From: Bacteroidia bacterium
GTDB lineage: Bacteria > Bacteroidota > Bacteroidia > SpSt-205
NCBI GenBank assembly: GCA_026003235.1
Contig: BPGW01000002.1
Location: 62,001-126,000, forward strand
DNA: 64,000 nt
Direction: 5' to 3'
The position numbers were made by a program, and so were the translations under genes. The notes under the pieces are model-generated. The model made no database searches. It was not told the origin of the DNA and saw only the letters and a program-made list of their open reading frames with translations. This document shows, piece after piece, positions 8,340 through 17,203 of this stretch; the stretch's first letter is position 1, and each line of letters begins with the position of its first letter.

Positions 8340-9259
8340 CAGGGGCTCAAGTTGCGAATCTCCTCCAGCAAAGCCAGGTAGGTGTGGTAGCGGGAAGGGG
8401 CGATTTGGCCGGCTTCTACCGCGGCTCGTATGGCGCATCCAGGTTCGTCCACATGCAGGCAATTGTTGAATCGGCAGCCGGAAAGCCGTTCCCGCATTTC
8501 TGGGAAGTAGTGTGACAATTCGGTAGGGGTCACATCGGGGGGACGAAACTCCCCGAAGCCGGGGGAGTCAATGATCTCGCCTCCTTCGGGCAGCTCATAC
8601 AGCGCCGAGAAGGTGGTGGTATGGCGGCCCCGCTGGGTCAGCCGTACCAGCGGCTGCGTGGCCAGGTTCAGCCCCGGAATCAAAGCATTGAGGAGAGAGC
8701 TTTTGCCTGTGCCGCTCAGCCCCGTGAGGAAGGTACGCCGTCCCTTCAGCGTAGGGCGCAGCGTCTCCAGCCCTTCGTTCGTCACGACGGACACCGAAAA
8801 CACCGCATACCCCAGCTCCTTGTAGAGGGCTAGGAGAAAGGCACGCTTTTGTGCGGAACGGGGCTTGAGAGGCAGATCGGCCTTGGAAAAAATCAGCCCT
8901 GCAGGCACGCCGTCCATTTCGCACATGACCAGAAAGCCGTCTACATAGCGCAGCGGCGTAAAAGGCGATTCCACGGTCACCAGCAAGAAAGCTTGGTCTA
9001 TGTTGCAGGCCAGGATTTGCTTGCGATAAGGCAGGGTGGGGTCGGTCCGCACGAGCTTATTGCGCCGGGGTAGAATCTCTTCAATGACGGCCAGGCCTTC
9101 TTCCAGGCGTACCCTTACTTGGTCGCCTACCGCCAGGGGAGCCGTAAAAGGGCTCTCTTCCAGCCTAAACTTTCCGCGCAGCGTCGCAGGATACCGTTGG
9201 CCATCCGGGAGCCGTACCTGAACGTGTTCTCCAGCGGTGCGCACGACGAGGGCTTCCAT
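8339..9259 (-). CDS. rsgA: ribosome small subunit-dependent GTPase RsgA
   Basis: 306 residues. RsgA is a circularly permuted GTPase assisting late 30S maturation. Order is as expected: an N-terminal OB fold; G4 (FSKAD) preceding G1 (GLSGTGKSS); G3 (DSPGF); and a C-terminal zinc knuckle (C-x5-C-x-H-x5-C). The frame reaches 9385, but the OB fold begins at ATG 9259 (MEALVV), the chosen start. The divergent epimerase starts 23 bases away at 9282. A TATTTGTG sequence upstream is too imperfect to call as promoter. Confidence 0.93.
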   Translation of the reverse strand: MEALVVRTAGEHVQVRLPDGQRYPATLRGKFRLEESPFTAPLAVGDQVRVRLEEGLAVIEEILPRRNKLVRTDPTLPYRKQILACNIDQAFLLVTVESPFTPLRYVDGFLVMCEMDGVPAGLIFSKADLPLKPRSAQKRAFLLALYKELGYAVFSVSVVTNEGLETLRPTLKGRRTFLTGLSGTGKSSLLNALIPGLNLATQPLVRLTQRGRHTTTFSALYELPEGGEIIDSPGFGEFRPPDVTPTELSHYFPEMRERLSGCRFNNCLHVDEPGCAIRAAVEAGQIAPSRYHTYLALLEEIRNLSP

Positions 9260-9263
9260 CTCC

Positions 9264-9271
9264 GTACCTTT
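9264..9271 (+). promoter_or_regulatory. -7 box TACCTTTG for the epimerase
   Basis: Perfect TAnnTTTG, 10 bases before ATG 9282, placed in the 22-base gap between divergent rsgA and epimerase starts. Confidence 0.65.
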
Positions 9272-9281
9272 GAGCACAAAT

Positions 9282-10256
9282 ATGCGCATTCTGCTGACAG
9301 GGGTGGCCGGCTTCATTGGGAGCCAGGTGGCCCGTCGCCTGCTGGAAGAAGGGCACTGGGTGTACGGCCTGGACAACCTCAACACTTACTACAGCCCCGC
9401 CCTCAAGCGTCATCGTCTCTCGGCCTTGGAGTCCTTTCCGAACTTCCGTTTTTTCCCTGGCGATTTGGCGGACTGGACCACGATGGAGGCGCTTTTTGCC
9501 GCTGTGGCCCCGCTGGATGCCGTCATGAACTTGGCGGCTCGGGCCGGCGTGCGAGCCAGCCTTACCGACCCGCTCGTTTATCACCACACCAACGCCACAG
9601 GGAGCCTCCACCTTCTGGAGCTCATGCGGCGTTACGAAGTGCCCCGGTACGTGCTGGCTTCCACCTCTTCGCTTTATGCGGGTTCTGACTTGCCTTTTAC
9701 CGAAGACCGGCCCGTCAACACCCCCATCTCCCCTTACGCCGCCTCTAAAAAAGCCGCCGAAGTGATGGCTTACACCTACCACTATCACTATGGCTTACAT
9801 GTGGCGATCCTTCGGTATTTCACCGTGTATGGCCCCGCTGGCAGGCCCGACATGAGCATTTTCCGGTTCATTGAATGGATTTATCGGGGGCAGCCGGTCC
9901 AGTTGTACGGCGATGGCCAGCAGTCGCGGGACTTCACCTACGTGGAGGATGTGGCCCGGGCTACCGTCGCCGCCCTCCAGCTTTCGGGTTATCACATTCT
10001 CAACGTAGGAGGCGGGCGCTCTCCTACTTCTTTGCTTTCGGTGATCGCCTTCATGGAGGAGCGGCTGGGTAAAAAAGCCCAGATAGAGTACAAGCCCTTC
10101 CCGCGGGCCGATATCCTCCACACGCAGGCAGACATTTCCCGGACTACAGCTCTCTTGGGGTGGAAGCCCGAAGTGGACTTCTGGGAGGGGCTTCAGCGCA
10201 CCCTTGATTGGCACCTGGCCCATCGGGACCTGTTGGATACGCTTCCCCTTCCTTGA
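9282..10256 (+). CDS. NAD-dependent sugar-nucleotide epimerase, UDP-glucuronate 4-epimerase-like
   Basis: 324-residue extended short-chain dehydrogenase. The NAD-binding motif G-x-x-G-F-I-G is at the N-terminus and the catalytic Tyr-x3-Lys is in YAASKK. The segments NLNTYYSPALK and NLAARAGVRAS closely resemble UDP-glucuronate/galacturonate 4-epimerases, so it probably supplies UDP-hexuronic acids for surface polysaccharide. A longer frame begins at 9237, but homology and the promoter box support ATG 9282. The exported protein at 10259 starts 3 bases after this stop codon. Confidence 0.87.
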   Translation: MRILLTGVAGFIGSQVARRLLEEGHWVYGLDNLNTYYSPALKRHRLSALESFPNFRFFPGDLADWTTMEALFAAVAPLDAVMNLAARAGVRASLTDPLVYHHTNATGSLHLLELMRRYEVPRYVLASTSSLYAGSDLPFTEDRPVNTPISPYAASKKAAEVMAYTYHYHYGLHVAILRYFTVYGPAGRPDMSIFRFIEWIYRGQPVQLYGDGQQSRDFTYVEDVARATVAALQLSGYHILNVGGGRSPTSLLSVIAFMEERLGKKAQIEYKPFPRADILHTQADISRTTALLGWKPEVDFWEGLQRTLDWHLAHRDLLDTLPLP

Positions 10257-10258
10257 GG

Positions 10259-10804
10259 ATGCCCAGGGTATTTGTTATGCTGCTGGGGATGGCAGTCCAG
10301 GCCCAATCCTTCTATGCGGATCCCCTGTATAGGCAGGCTCAGCGCTTGTACTTTCAGGCGGTGCAGGAGGAGAAGTACATGTCCCAAGCCGAAGCCGCCT
10401 TTCAGACGCTCATAAGGCGGTATGGGCCAGAGCCCCCTCTGCAGATGTATCTCTACGGCTTGACGGCTCTCAAGGCCCGTTATGCGTGGAATCCCCTTGA
10501 CAAAGGCCGGTACTTTCGCCAGGCGGTGGCCCAGATGGATGCCCAAGTAGCTCGTACCCCCGACGAGGTGGAAGTGCGCTTCCTGCGCGGCTCTTTTTAC
10601 TACTACCTGCCGGCTTTCTTAGGCAAGCGGGACGCCGCCCGCGAGGACCTGGCTGCCGTGGCTTCCCTCCTACAGCTGCATTCAGACCTGTACCGAACCC
10701 GCTACGCGCCCGAAGTGCTCCAGGCTATCGTGAGCTTTCTCCGGCAGAGCGGTTGGATTCCGAAGGAGCAGCTTAAGGCCCTGGAGTCTCTCTACGCTTT
10801 GTAG
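10259..10804 (+). CDS. exported protein of unknown function
   Basis: 181 residues starting MPRVFVMLLGMAVQAQS, a short signal peptide cleaved after AQA or AQS. The mature part is helical with TPR-like character (paired Tyr/Ala/Leu helices, segments such as LYGLTALKARYAW). Such proteins are often exported scaffolds, but I recognise no family. It directly follows the epimerase in the same operon. The longer frame from 10208 overlaps the epimerase and lacks a signal peptide. Confidence 0.7.
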   Translation: MPRVFVMLLGMAVQAQSFYADPLYRQAQRLYFQAVQEEKYMSQAEAAFQTLIRRYGPEPPLQMYLYGLTALKARYAWNPLDKGRYFRQAVAQMDAQVARTPDEVEVRFLRGSFYYYLPAFLGKRDAAREDLAAVASLLQLHSDLYRTRYAPEVLQAIVSFLRQSGWIPKEQLKALESLYAL

Positions 10805-10810
10805 CGTTGT

Positions 10811-10818
10811 TACCTTCG
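10811..10818 (+). promoter_or_regulatory. -7 box TACCTTCG for the M20 peptidase
   Basis: One mismatch to TAnnTTTG, 5 bases before ATG 10824, directly after the previous stop codon. Confidence 0.55.
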
Positions 10819-10823
10819 CAGGC

Positions 10824-12188
10824 ATGTCGGTGGAGAGCTGGATAGCCGAGCAAAAAAATCGCCTCATAGAGGACCTGGTTACTTTTCTTCGCTTTCCCAG
10901 CATCAGCGCGCAGCCGGCTCATCGGGCAGACTTGCACCGTACGGCGCAGTGGCTGCGGGTCCAGCTGGAAGCGCTGGGGTTTACGGTGAGTTTGCTGGGC
11001 GATCCCCCGGTCGTATACGGACGCTATGACGGTCCGACAGGGGCCCCTACCGTGCTCTTTTATGGGCACTACGATGTGCAACCGCCGGATCCCTTGGAAG
11101 CCTGGACGAGTCCTCCTTTTGAGCCGCGCCTTACGGACGAGGCCATTTACGCCCGGGGTGCTACCGACGACAAAGGCCAGGTATTTGCGCATCTTGCCGC
11201 CTGGCGGTATCTGCAGCAGCAGGAAGGGCGCTTGCCCGTGTCTCTGCATGTGGTGATTGAAGGCCAGGAAGAGACCGGCAGTGAAGTGCTTTATGAAGTG
11301 CTGGCTGGGCAAGGGCAAGCCTGGCGCAGCGATGCGGTCCTGGTGTCAGATACGGCTTTCTTTTCGGAGGAGGTGCCCACGCTTACGGTAGGGCTTCGGG
11401 GGCTTTTGTACACCGAGATTCGGGTGCGGGGGCCGGCGCGGGACCTGCATTCGGGTACGCTGGGTGGCGTGGTGGAAAACCCGGCGCTGGCCCTGGCCCG
11501 CATCTTGGTAGCCCTAAAAGGACCGGATGGACGCATTCGGGTTCCTGGCTTTTATGATAGGGTGCGTCCGCCTGATGCGCAGGAAAGGGCGTTATGGCGG
11601 AGCCTACCGGCCTGCGAGTCGTACTATTTGGAGCTTACGGGGGCGCCGGAGTTAGCCGGCGAAGTGGGCTTTTCACCCCTTGAGCGGGTCAGCGTTCGCC
11701 CTACCCTTGATGTGAACGGCCTGTGGAGTGGGTACACCGGCCCCGGCTCCAAGACCATCATCCCCGCTGAGGCCGCAGCCAAGGTCTCCATGCGCTTGGT
11801 ACCGAATCAGGACCCTGAGCGCATCTGGGAGGCTTTTGCGGCCTATGTGCGGGAAGTGGCTCCGCCGGGCGTCACGGTGGAGGTGGAGAGACTGCACCCG
11901 CCGGCGCCGCCTTTTGAGACGCCCACGGACTCCCCTTTTTACAAAGCCGCCGAGGAAGCCCTCAGGGTAGCTTGGGGTAAAGCGCCTATCCCCCTACGGG
12001 AAGGCGGCTCCATACCGGTGTTATCCGCCTTGAGCAAAGCCGCAGGGGGGCCGGTGATTTTGATGGGGTTTGGCTTGCCGACGGATGCCCTCCACAGCCC
12101 TAATGAACATTTCCGCTGGCGGCAGTTGTGGGGCGCTGTCAAGGCCCTGACCTATTGGTACAAGCGCGTAGGTTCCCTGCCCAAATAA
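10824..12188 (+). CDS. M20-family metallopeptidase (dipeptidase/CPG2-like)
   Basis: 454 residues, typical of cytosolic M20 dipeptidases. Metal and catalytic motifs are intact: GHYDVQPPD (first His and Asp), the ATDDKGQ bridging Asp, the EGQEETGS catalytic Glu pair, and a C-terminal HSPNE metal-binding His. A dimerisation (lid) domain lies between about residues 190 and 345. It would hydrolyse dipeptides or related N-acyl amino acids using two metal ions. It is followed by a perfect palindrome and a convergent gene. Confidence 0.9.
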   Translation: MSVESWIAEQKNRLIEDLVTFLRFPSISAQPAHRADLHRTAQWLRVQLEALGFTVSLLGDPPVVYGRYDGPTGAPTVLFYGHYDVQPPDPLEAWTSPPFEPRLTDEAIYARGATDDKGQVFAHLAAWRYLQQQEGRLPVSLHVVIEGQEETGSEVLYEVLAGQGQAWRSDAVLVSDTAFFSEEVPTLTVGLRGLLYTEIRVRGPARDLHSGTLGGVVENPALALARILVALKGPDGRIRVPGFYDRVRPPDAQERALWRSLPACESYYLELTGAPELAGEVGFSPLERVSVRPTLDVNGLWSGYTGPGSKTIIPAEAAAKVSMRLVPNQDPERIWEAFAAYVREVAPPGVTVEVERLHPPAPPFETPTDSPFYKAAEEALRVAWGKAPIPLREGGSIPVLSALSKAAGGPVILMGFGLPTDALHSPNEHFRWRQLWGAVKALTYWYKRVGSLPK

Positions 12189-12191
12189 GCA

Positions 12192-12218
12192 TAGGGGCAG
12201 GTTTAGAACCTGCCCCTA
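12192..12218 (+). terminator. perfect 12-bp palindrome, terminator or REP-like element
   Basis: A 12-base arm (12192-12203), 3-base loop TAG and exact complementary arm (12207-12218) lie between convergent genes. There is no T tract, so it could be a bidirectional terminator or an intergenic repeat copy. Confidence 0.6.
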
Positions 12219-12263
12219 CTGACCATCGTGGGCTGAATCCTTACGGGATGCGGTCGGCCGGCC

Positions 12264-14501
12264 TTACGAACCGCCTCCGACGGCCAGGCGCCATACACGG
12301 CGAACCCCGCCCAGTTCGGTTTCCACCAGGTACAGGCCCCGGGCTAACGAACCCACGGAGAGGCTATGTCTGGCTTCGGGGCTGGTAATGGCAAAGCTGC
12401 CCTGTAAAACTTCCTGTCCAGCCAGCGTGAGAATGCGGTAGCGCAGCACCAGCCCTTCACCCTGCCGCACTACCAGAAAGACCTCTTCCTGCGCAGGATT
12501 AGGCCCTAAGGAGATGTCGGGCTTAGATAAGGCAGGCAGGGTAGAAGCGGTCACGCTGGCGTTTCGCACCTGTATGCTGTCCAGGTAGAGGTTATTCCCC
12601 ATCTCGGTGATGTTCTCAAAGCGAATGAGGATTTTCTGGCCTATGTAGCTGGCGGGGATGGGCACGACTTTATGGGACCAGGCGGTGTTAGGTCCTGTAG
12701 GGGGAACGGCCTGAGGGCCGTAGCTGCCAGTTTGAACGATAGCGGCCGTATCGGCCAGGTCTTCGCCCCCCTGGTAGAAGATGCGCTGCCAGGTGGCGCC
12801 GCAGTCCGAGGAGATGGACACAGCCAGCGTATCTGCGTAGAGGTAAGGTTGATTGTTATTTGCGGTGCTTTGCCAATCAATCGCCCGGTAGTAGACGTCA
12901 AACTCCAGGGTGGGGTTTGTAGCGTTGGAGGGGATCTGAATGAGGGGAGTGATGAGGTAGTCTCGCTGCGTACGGTTGAAGTAGGAGAAGTTTCGCAGGC
13001 GGGCCATGCCGTTGCTGGCGCCAAAGCTGCCCCGGTTGGCGGAGCTGTACCTTTCCCACTGCACAGAGCCTCCTACGGCAAAGTCCGGATTGATGCGTAC
13101 CCACCCAGCGGGAGGGAAGGCCGTTCCTTCAAACCCTTCCGAGAAAGGATAGGAGGCTACCTGGTTAGTGTCCCGCACCACCAAAAAGCCTGTGTAGGTG
13201 GTGTCGTGCGACCCTACCTGGTTTGTTACTTGCAAGCGTACGTTGTAGGTGCCTGGAGTAGAGGGCGCTGTCAGCGTAGCACACGGCCCTTGCGTAGAGG
13301 AGGTCAGGACTGTAGCACCCTGGCGGATTTCCCAGAGGAAGGCGTGCGGTTTACCCCAGCTGTAGCTGGTAAAGGAAAGGGCCTGGCCAGGGCACACGTA
13401 GCAAGGCGGCTGTTCGCAGCCATTGAGCGCAAAGTTCGCTTTGATACGGCCCCAGGGGCCTGCTCCCGTGGCCTGCAGATTGGTGGATTGCCACTGCTGG
13501 CGGTCAGAAGCGGTTTGCAGAGCGCTTTGCATGCGCACCCGCTGGCCCTCCGTAAAAACATCCAACGCTCCATCATCCAGGTAGTCCATATAGTCACGCA
13601 CCAGGTCAGGCACGTCGCCGCCGGTGGCTGAGGTCGTTTCGTAGCAGGTGTTTTGGCGCTTCGCGGTGCCATAGTTGGCCTGGCGGGTAGGAGGCGTATC
13701 GCACACGCGATCCCCTGCAGTGGCGCAGTTGCCGTTACTTGTACCATAGCAGCCGGGCATGGAAGGACTCGGGAAAGTGTGGAAAAGATTAAGATAATGC
13801 CCGGCTTCATGGGTCGTAGTCTGCCCCCCTCCGGAGTTGCCAAAAGCGCTGGAAATGACCGTTACCCCCTCGTTGTTATCGGAAGTGCCATCCGGGAAAG
13901 TAGCAAAGCCTAAAATCGGACACTGGTTGTCTGTGGGGTCTGTGCAGATTTGATTGACTACCCAGATATTGAGGTATTTGCTGCGATCCCAGCCGGTGTT
14001 GGCTTTCATAGTAGAAGCGCTATTAGGGCTGCCGCTCATATTGACGCGGGCGGCGGTAAGGCCAGCGTCGGTATAGCGGGTGTAGGTGATGCCCGGGTGG
14101 GGATTACCGCTGGGGTCTTTGGTGGCAAGGCTCAGCTCGATCCGGGTGTCCACCCCCGAGCTGTAGCCTTTGGTGTAGGGGCGCTTTCGGTAGTCGTTGA
14201 ATAGCTGCTCCATCTGCAGAAGCACCCGGCTCATGGGGAGGCTGTCCGGTTGCCCCCACCCAGAATGGATGATATGCACCACGACGGGCACCACGTAGTC
14301 GGACTCCGGACAGGAGTTCTGGGTGCGGAGCTGAGGGGCGTGTCTCTCTATCCACTGGGCTATGGCGGCTTCCAGCTGCTCCCGAACCTGGACAAGGGTA
14401 GGGTTGGTTTGTTCCTCCTTTTCGCGGTAGAGGTCTGTACCACAGGTCCAGGTCTGCGCCCACAGGGCACTTAAGGCCCCTAAAACGAGTAGGTTACGCA
14501 T
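12264..14501 (-). CDS. T9SS-exported M43 (pappalysin/cytophagalysin-like) metalloprotease
   Basis: 745 residues. A signal peptide (about 1-15) is followed by a propeptide and an M43 zinc protease domain with HEAGHYLNLFHTF (HExxHxxxxxH with a following Phe) and Cys pairs typical of the family. A PKD-like domain and a MAM/jelly-roll-like domain (FSEGFEG...GWVRIN) follow. The last 80 residues (ISLGPNPAQEEVFL... to WRLAVGG) form a type A T9SS sorting domain. It is expected to be secreted or surface-attached for protein degradation. ATG 14501 is chosen from the signal peptide and the promoter box 4 bases upstream. Confidence 0.92.
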   Translation of the reverse strand: MRNLLVLGALSALWAQTWTCGTDLYREKEEQTNPTLVQVREQLEAAIAQWIERHAPQLRTQNSCPESDYVVPVVVHIIHSGWGQPDSLPMSRVLLQMEQLFNDYRKRPYTKGYSSGVDTRIELSLATKDPSGNPHPGITYTRYTDAGLTAARVNMSGSPNSASTMKANTGWDRSKYLNIWVVNQICTDPTDNQCPILGFATFPDGTSDNNEGVTVISSAFGNSGGGQTTTHEAGHYLNLFHTFPSPSMPGCYGTSNGNCATAGDRVCDTPPTRQANYGTAKRQNTCYETTSATGGDVPDLVRDYMDYLDDGALDVFTEGQRVRMQSALQTASDRQQWQSTNLQATGAGPWGRIKANFALNGCEQPPCYVCPGQALSFTSYSWGKPHAFLWEIRQGATVLTSSTQGPCATLTAPSTPGTYNVRLQVTNQVGSHDTTYTGFLVVRDTNQVASYPFSEGFEGTAFPPAGWVRINPDFAVGGSVQWERYSSANRGSFGASNGMARLRNFSYFNRTQRDYLITPLIQIPSNATNPTLEFDVYYRAIDWQSTANNNQPYLYADTLAVSISSDCGATWQRIFYQGGEDLADTAAIVQTGSYGPQAVPPTGPNTAWSHKVVPIPASYIGQKILIRFENITEMGNNLYLDSIQVRNASVTASTLPALSKPDISLGPNPAQEEVFLVVRQGEGLVLRYRILTLAGQEVLQGSFAITSPEARHSLSVGSLARGLYLVETELGGVRRVWRLAVGGGS

Positions 14502-14505
14502 AAGA

Positions 14506-14513
14506 CAAAAATA
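14506..14513 (-). promoter_or_regulatory. -7 box TATTTTTG for the M43 protease
   Basis: Exact TAnnTTTG, 4 bases before ATG 14501. A TTG lies about 18 bases farther upstream as a possible -33 element. Confidence 0.72.
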
Positions 14514-14562
14514 CACAAAAGCCCCCTCCTGCAAGGGCCTCGCTTGGGTACTTGCAAAGAGT

Positions 14563-14570
14563 TACTTTTG
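14563..14570 (+). promoter_or_regulatory. -7 box TACTTTTG for the histidine kinase
   Basis: Exact TAnnTTTG, 4 bases before GTG 14575. It supports the GTG start, since the overlapping ATG at 14573 runs straight into a stop. Confidence 0.72.
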
Positions 14571-14574
14571 AGAT

Positions 14575-16497
14575 GTGAAGTGGCGAGTAGTCAGTGTGGC
14601 TGGCGCACCTTGTCCGAGGGAAGGCGTAGACAAAATAGACAAGCTGCCTTCCCGGCCTGAAAAGCACACGATATACCTTTTGCCGGATGTGGGAAGCCGC
14701 CCGCGGAGGCCTTTCCCCTGTCTGTGTTATGACCCAGAGCGAGCGGTGGAGCGCCCAGATCGGTATTACACACCGCGGACGCTGACCCATGCCCAGCTCA
14801 TGCTGGCCTGGCGCACCTACCGGCTGCAAAAACTGCGAAGGCTTCGGTGGCGAAGCCGCCTCTTGGAGAAAGCCCCCTCTATTTACTATTTTGCTTTTGA
14901 CGAGGCAGAACGGCTGCTTGACTTCAACACGGCGTTGGGTCAGGCCGTCAGGGCGCTGGTGGGTCGGTCGCCTCGGCGTGGCCAACCCTTCTGGGACATC
15001 GTCCTGCCTGAAAACCAACCCTCCTTGCGGGAAGAGCTCCGCCTACTTAGGGAGGGGCGGGCGCTGCAGCTCCAGCGCCAAATAGGTCCCCGTCGGGCCG
15101 AAGTGTGCCTTATGCCTCTCCACAAAGGCGTGTATGGCTACTACGCCCTGGATATTACGGTCTACCACCAGCTGGCAGAACTGGCTATGCAGCAGCAGAG
15201 CTTGCAAGAAGAGATTTTAGGGCACCTGAATGAGGGGCTGGTGGTGTTGGATGCCCAGGGCAAGGTGCTGTATGTCAATCCCCGGGCTGAGCGCTTTCTG
15301 GGCCTGTCTGCCCTGGAGGCCCTGGGCCAACCGTATCCCTTCTCCACGCAAGGGAACCTCCTCGTAAAAGGGGGGCGCATACTTGAGACCACGTCTATCC
15401 CCCTTCCTCGCGCGGGCCAAACCATCGTTGTGCTGCGCGATATCTCAGCCCTCTGGCAAGCGGAGCGCTTCAATCGCCTCTATCAGGCGGTGGTCCAGGA
15501 GGGACCCTTGGGCGTCTTTATCTGGCAAGGAGAGGTAGAGGAGGCTCAGCTCATCTACGCCAACCCCTTGGCGCAGCGATGGCTGCCCGAGCAGGGCAGA
15601 ACCCTTTCAGAAACCCTGCTCCCCTACCTCCCCCAGGAGACAAAACGCCACTTCAAACAGCTACTGCAAGCCCGCATGCCTGTTGAGCTTATGCTGCGCG
15701 CTGCACGCAAACGGCTCGGCTGGAGTCACCTGGCTTGTACCCTTTTCCCCTTGCACATAGAGGAACTCGGGGAAAAGGTACCTTACTGGATCGCTATCCT
15801 TCAAGATCGCACCGAAGTGCAACGGCTTCTACGGCGGCAGGCGCAGCTGGAGCGCCAGCAAAGTCGCCTCATCGTGGAAGCCCAAGAAAAAGAAAGGCAG
15901 CGCCTGGCTGAAGAGCTCCACGACAGCGTAGGGGTGCTGCTGAGCGTGCTCAAAATGGAACTTTCCGTATTTTTTGAGGAGCTATCCCTCTCTCCGGAGC
16001 AGAAGGAGCGAGCCCGCCAACTCATCACTCGGATAGACGAAGTCACCCAAACCGTGCGGCTGGTAAGCCATCAACTCATGCCCCCTCTCTTGGAACACTT
16101 CGGGCTTGTGCCTTCGCTGGAAGGGCTAGTCCGCCAGCTGACTCGTATTTCTTCCCTCCACATCACCCTTCGCGTAGAAGGCAAGCCCGTTGAATTACCG
16201 CTTCTGAAGGTGCTGCATGTGTATCGGATCATTCAGGAGCTGCTCAACAACACCCTACGGCATGCGAAGGCCCGGTCTGTTTCGGTGGTGTTGCGCTATC
16301 AGGCCCGCGCTTTGGTGATAGAGGTGAGCGACGATGGAGAAGGGTATGCACCGGCCGCCCTTCGGGGTGGGGGCATCGGCCTGCGCAATGTGGTGGGACG
16401 GATTCGGGTGTTGGGAGGCCGGTGGGAAAATTTCTCCGCCCCCGGCCAAGGAGCGCACTATCGGATAGAGATCCCCCTCACCGGTAAAAAGTCTTAA
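14575..16497 (+). CDS. cytosolic multi-PAS sensor histidine kinase (NarL/HisKA_3 type)
   Basis: 640 residues without membrane spans. Three PAS-like segments (about 105-185, 220-310 and 315-420) lead into a HisKA_3 dimerisation helix with the phospho-acceptor His449 in EELHDSVG. A HATPase domain follows with N-box ELLNN, DDGEGY and GGGIGLRNVVGR. It should autophosphorylate in response to an internal cue and pass phosphate to the LuxR-type regulator starting 10 bases downstream. GTG start; the -7 box lies 4 bases before it. Confidence 0.9.
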   Translation: MKWRVVSVAGAPCPREGVDKIDKLPSRPEKHTIYLLPDVGSRPRRPFPCLCYDPERAVERPDRYYTPRTLTHAQLMLAWRTYRLQKLRRLRWRSRLLEKAPSIYYFAFDEAERLLDFNTALGQAVRALVGRSPRRGQPFWDIVLPENQPSLREELRLLREGRALQLQRQIGPRRAEVCLMPLHKGVYGYYALDITVYHQLAELAMQQQSLQEEILGHLNEGLVVLDAQGKVLYVNPRAERFLGLSALEALGQPYPFSTQGNLLVKGGRILETTSIPLPRAGQTIVVLRDISALWQAERFNRLYQAVVQEGPLGVFIWQGEVEEAQLIYANPLAQRWLPEQGRTLSETLLPYLPQETKRHFKQLLQARMPVELMLRAARKRLGWSHLACTLFPLHIEELGEKVPYWIAILQDRTEVQRLLRRQAQLERQQSRLIVEAQEKERQRLAEELHDSVGVLLSVLKMELSVFFEELSLSPEQKERARQLITRIDEVTQTVRLVSHQLMPPLLEHFGLVPSLEGLVRQLTRISSLHITLRVEGKPVELPLLKVLHVYRIIQELLNNTLRHAKARSVSVVLRYQARALVIEVSDDGEGYAPAALRGGGIGLRNVVGRIRVLGGRWENFSAPGQGAHYRIEIPLTGKKS

Positions 16498-16502
16498 TTT
16501 TG
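16495..16502 (+). promoter_or_regulatory. -7 box TAATTTTG for the response regulator
   Basis: Exact TAnnTTTG spanning the kinase stop codon and lying 4 bases before ATG 16507, so the regulator may also be transcribed separately. Confidence 0.65.
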
Positions 16503-16506
16503 CCTC

Positions 16507-17202
16507 ATGGCAGAAGAGCCGGTCCGGATTCTGGTCGTGGACGATCATCCCCTCATCACCCAGGGGATTGCGGGCCTTTTTGAGGGGTCCCGCGAAGTTC
16601 AAGTAGAAGCCGTAGCGCACAGCTTGGCAGAGGCCCAGCGCATCCTGAAGGAAAAAGCGCCTCGCCTGCAAGTGGCCTTGGTAGACATTCGCCTCCAAGA
16701 TGGCATGGGCATAGACTTGGTGCGGCACATTACCCAGCACTACCCCCACATCAAAAGCATCGCCCTCACCATGTATGACACGGAGGACTACCTGAAAGCC
16801 ATGGTGCAAGCCGGGGCCATGGGCTACCTGCTAAAAAACACCGGTCGGGAGGAACTGCTCTCGGCTATTCGGGCTGTGACGGCAGGGCACTACTACTTTT
16901 CTCAGGCCACGCAGGACGTGATTGGTCACTACCTCTCCAATGCCGAAAAGGAACCGCCTAAGCGCGGTCGCCAGGCCCCTGCCTCTGCTGAAGGTGTGCA
17001 CCTTACCCCGCGAGAACGGCAAGTTCTGGAGCTTATCGCGCAAGAATTGACCAACGCGCAAATCGCTGAGCGGTTGGGGCTCTCTACGCGTACGGTGCAT
17101 ACGCATCGCCGTAGTCTCATGCAAAAGCTGGGCGTGCGCAATTCGGCGGGGTTGGTGCGCTACGCGTTGGAGATGGGCCTTGCCTCCTCTTCTAAGAAGT
17201 GA
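16507..17202 (+). CDS. NarL/FixJ-family response regulator
   Basis: 231 residues. Receiver domain: acidic pair in VVDDHP, phospho-acceptor Asp60 in LVDIRLQDG, and conserved Lys in YLLKN. After a linker, a LuxR-type helix-turn-helix (LTPRERQVLELIAQELTNAQ...STRTVHTHRRSLMQKLGV) binds DNA. It is paired with the histidine kinase immediately upstream. Target genes are unknown. The next gene starts 2 bases after the stop. Confidence 0.94.
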   Translation: MAEEPVRILVVDDHPLITQGIAGLFEGSREVQVEAVAHSLAEAQRILKEKAPRLQVALVDIRLQDGMGIDLVRHITQHYPHIKSIALTMYDTEDYLKAMVQAGAMGYLLKNTGREELLSAIRAVTAGHYYFSQATQDVIGHYLSNAEKEPPKRGRQAPASAEGVHLTPRERQVLELIAQELTNAQIAERLGLSTRTVHTHRRSLMQKLGVRNSAGLVRYALEMGLASSSKK

Positions 17203-17203
17203 C

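Noticed and set aside
9260-9300. TATTTGTG as an rsgA promoter box
   Set aside because: Mismatch in the conserved TTTG part and 15-base spacing; too weak to list.
12672-13631. Long + strand open frame opposite the M43 protease
   Set aside because: Shadow of a strongly supported coding gene; no domain, promoter box or start context.
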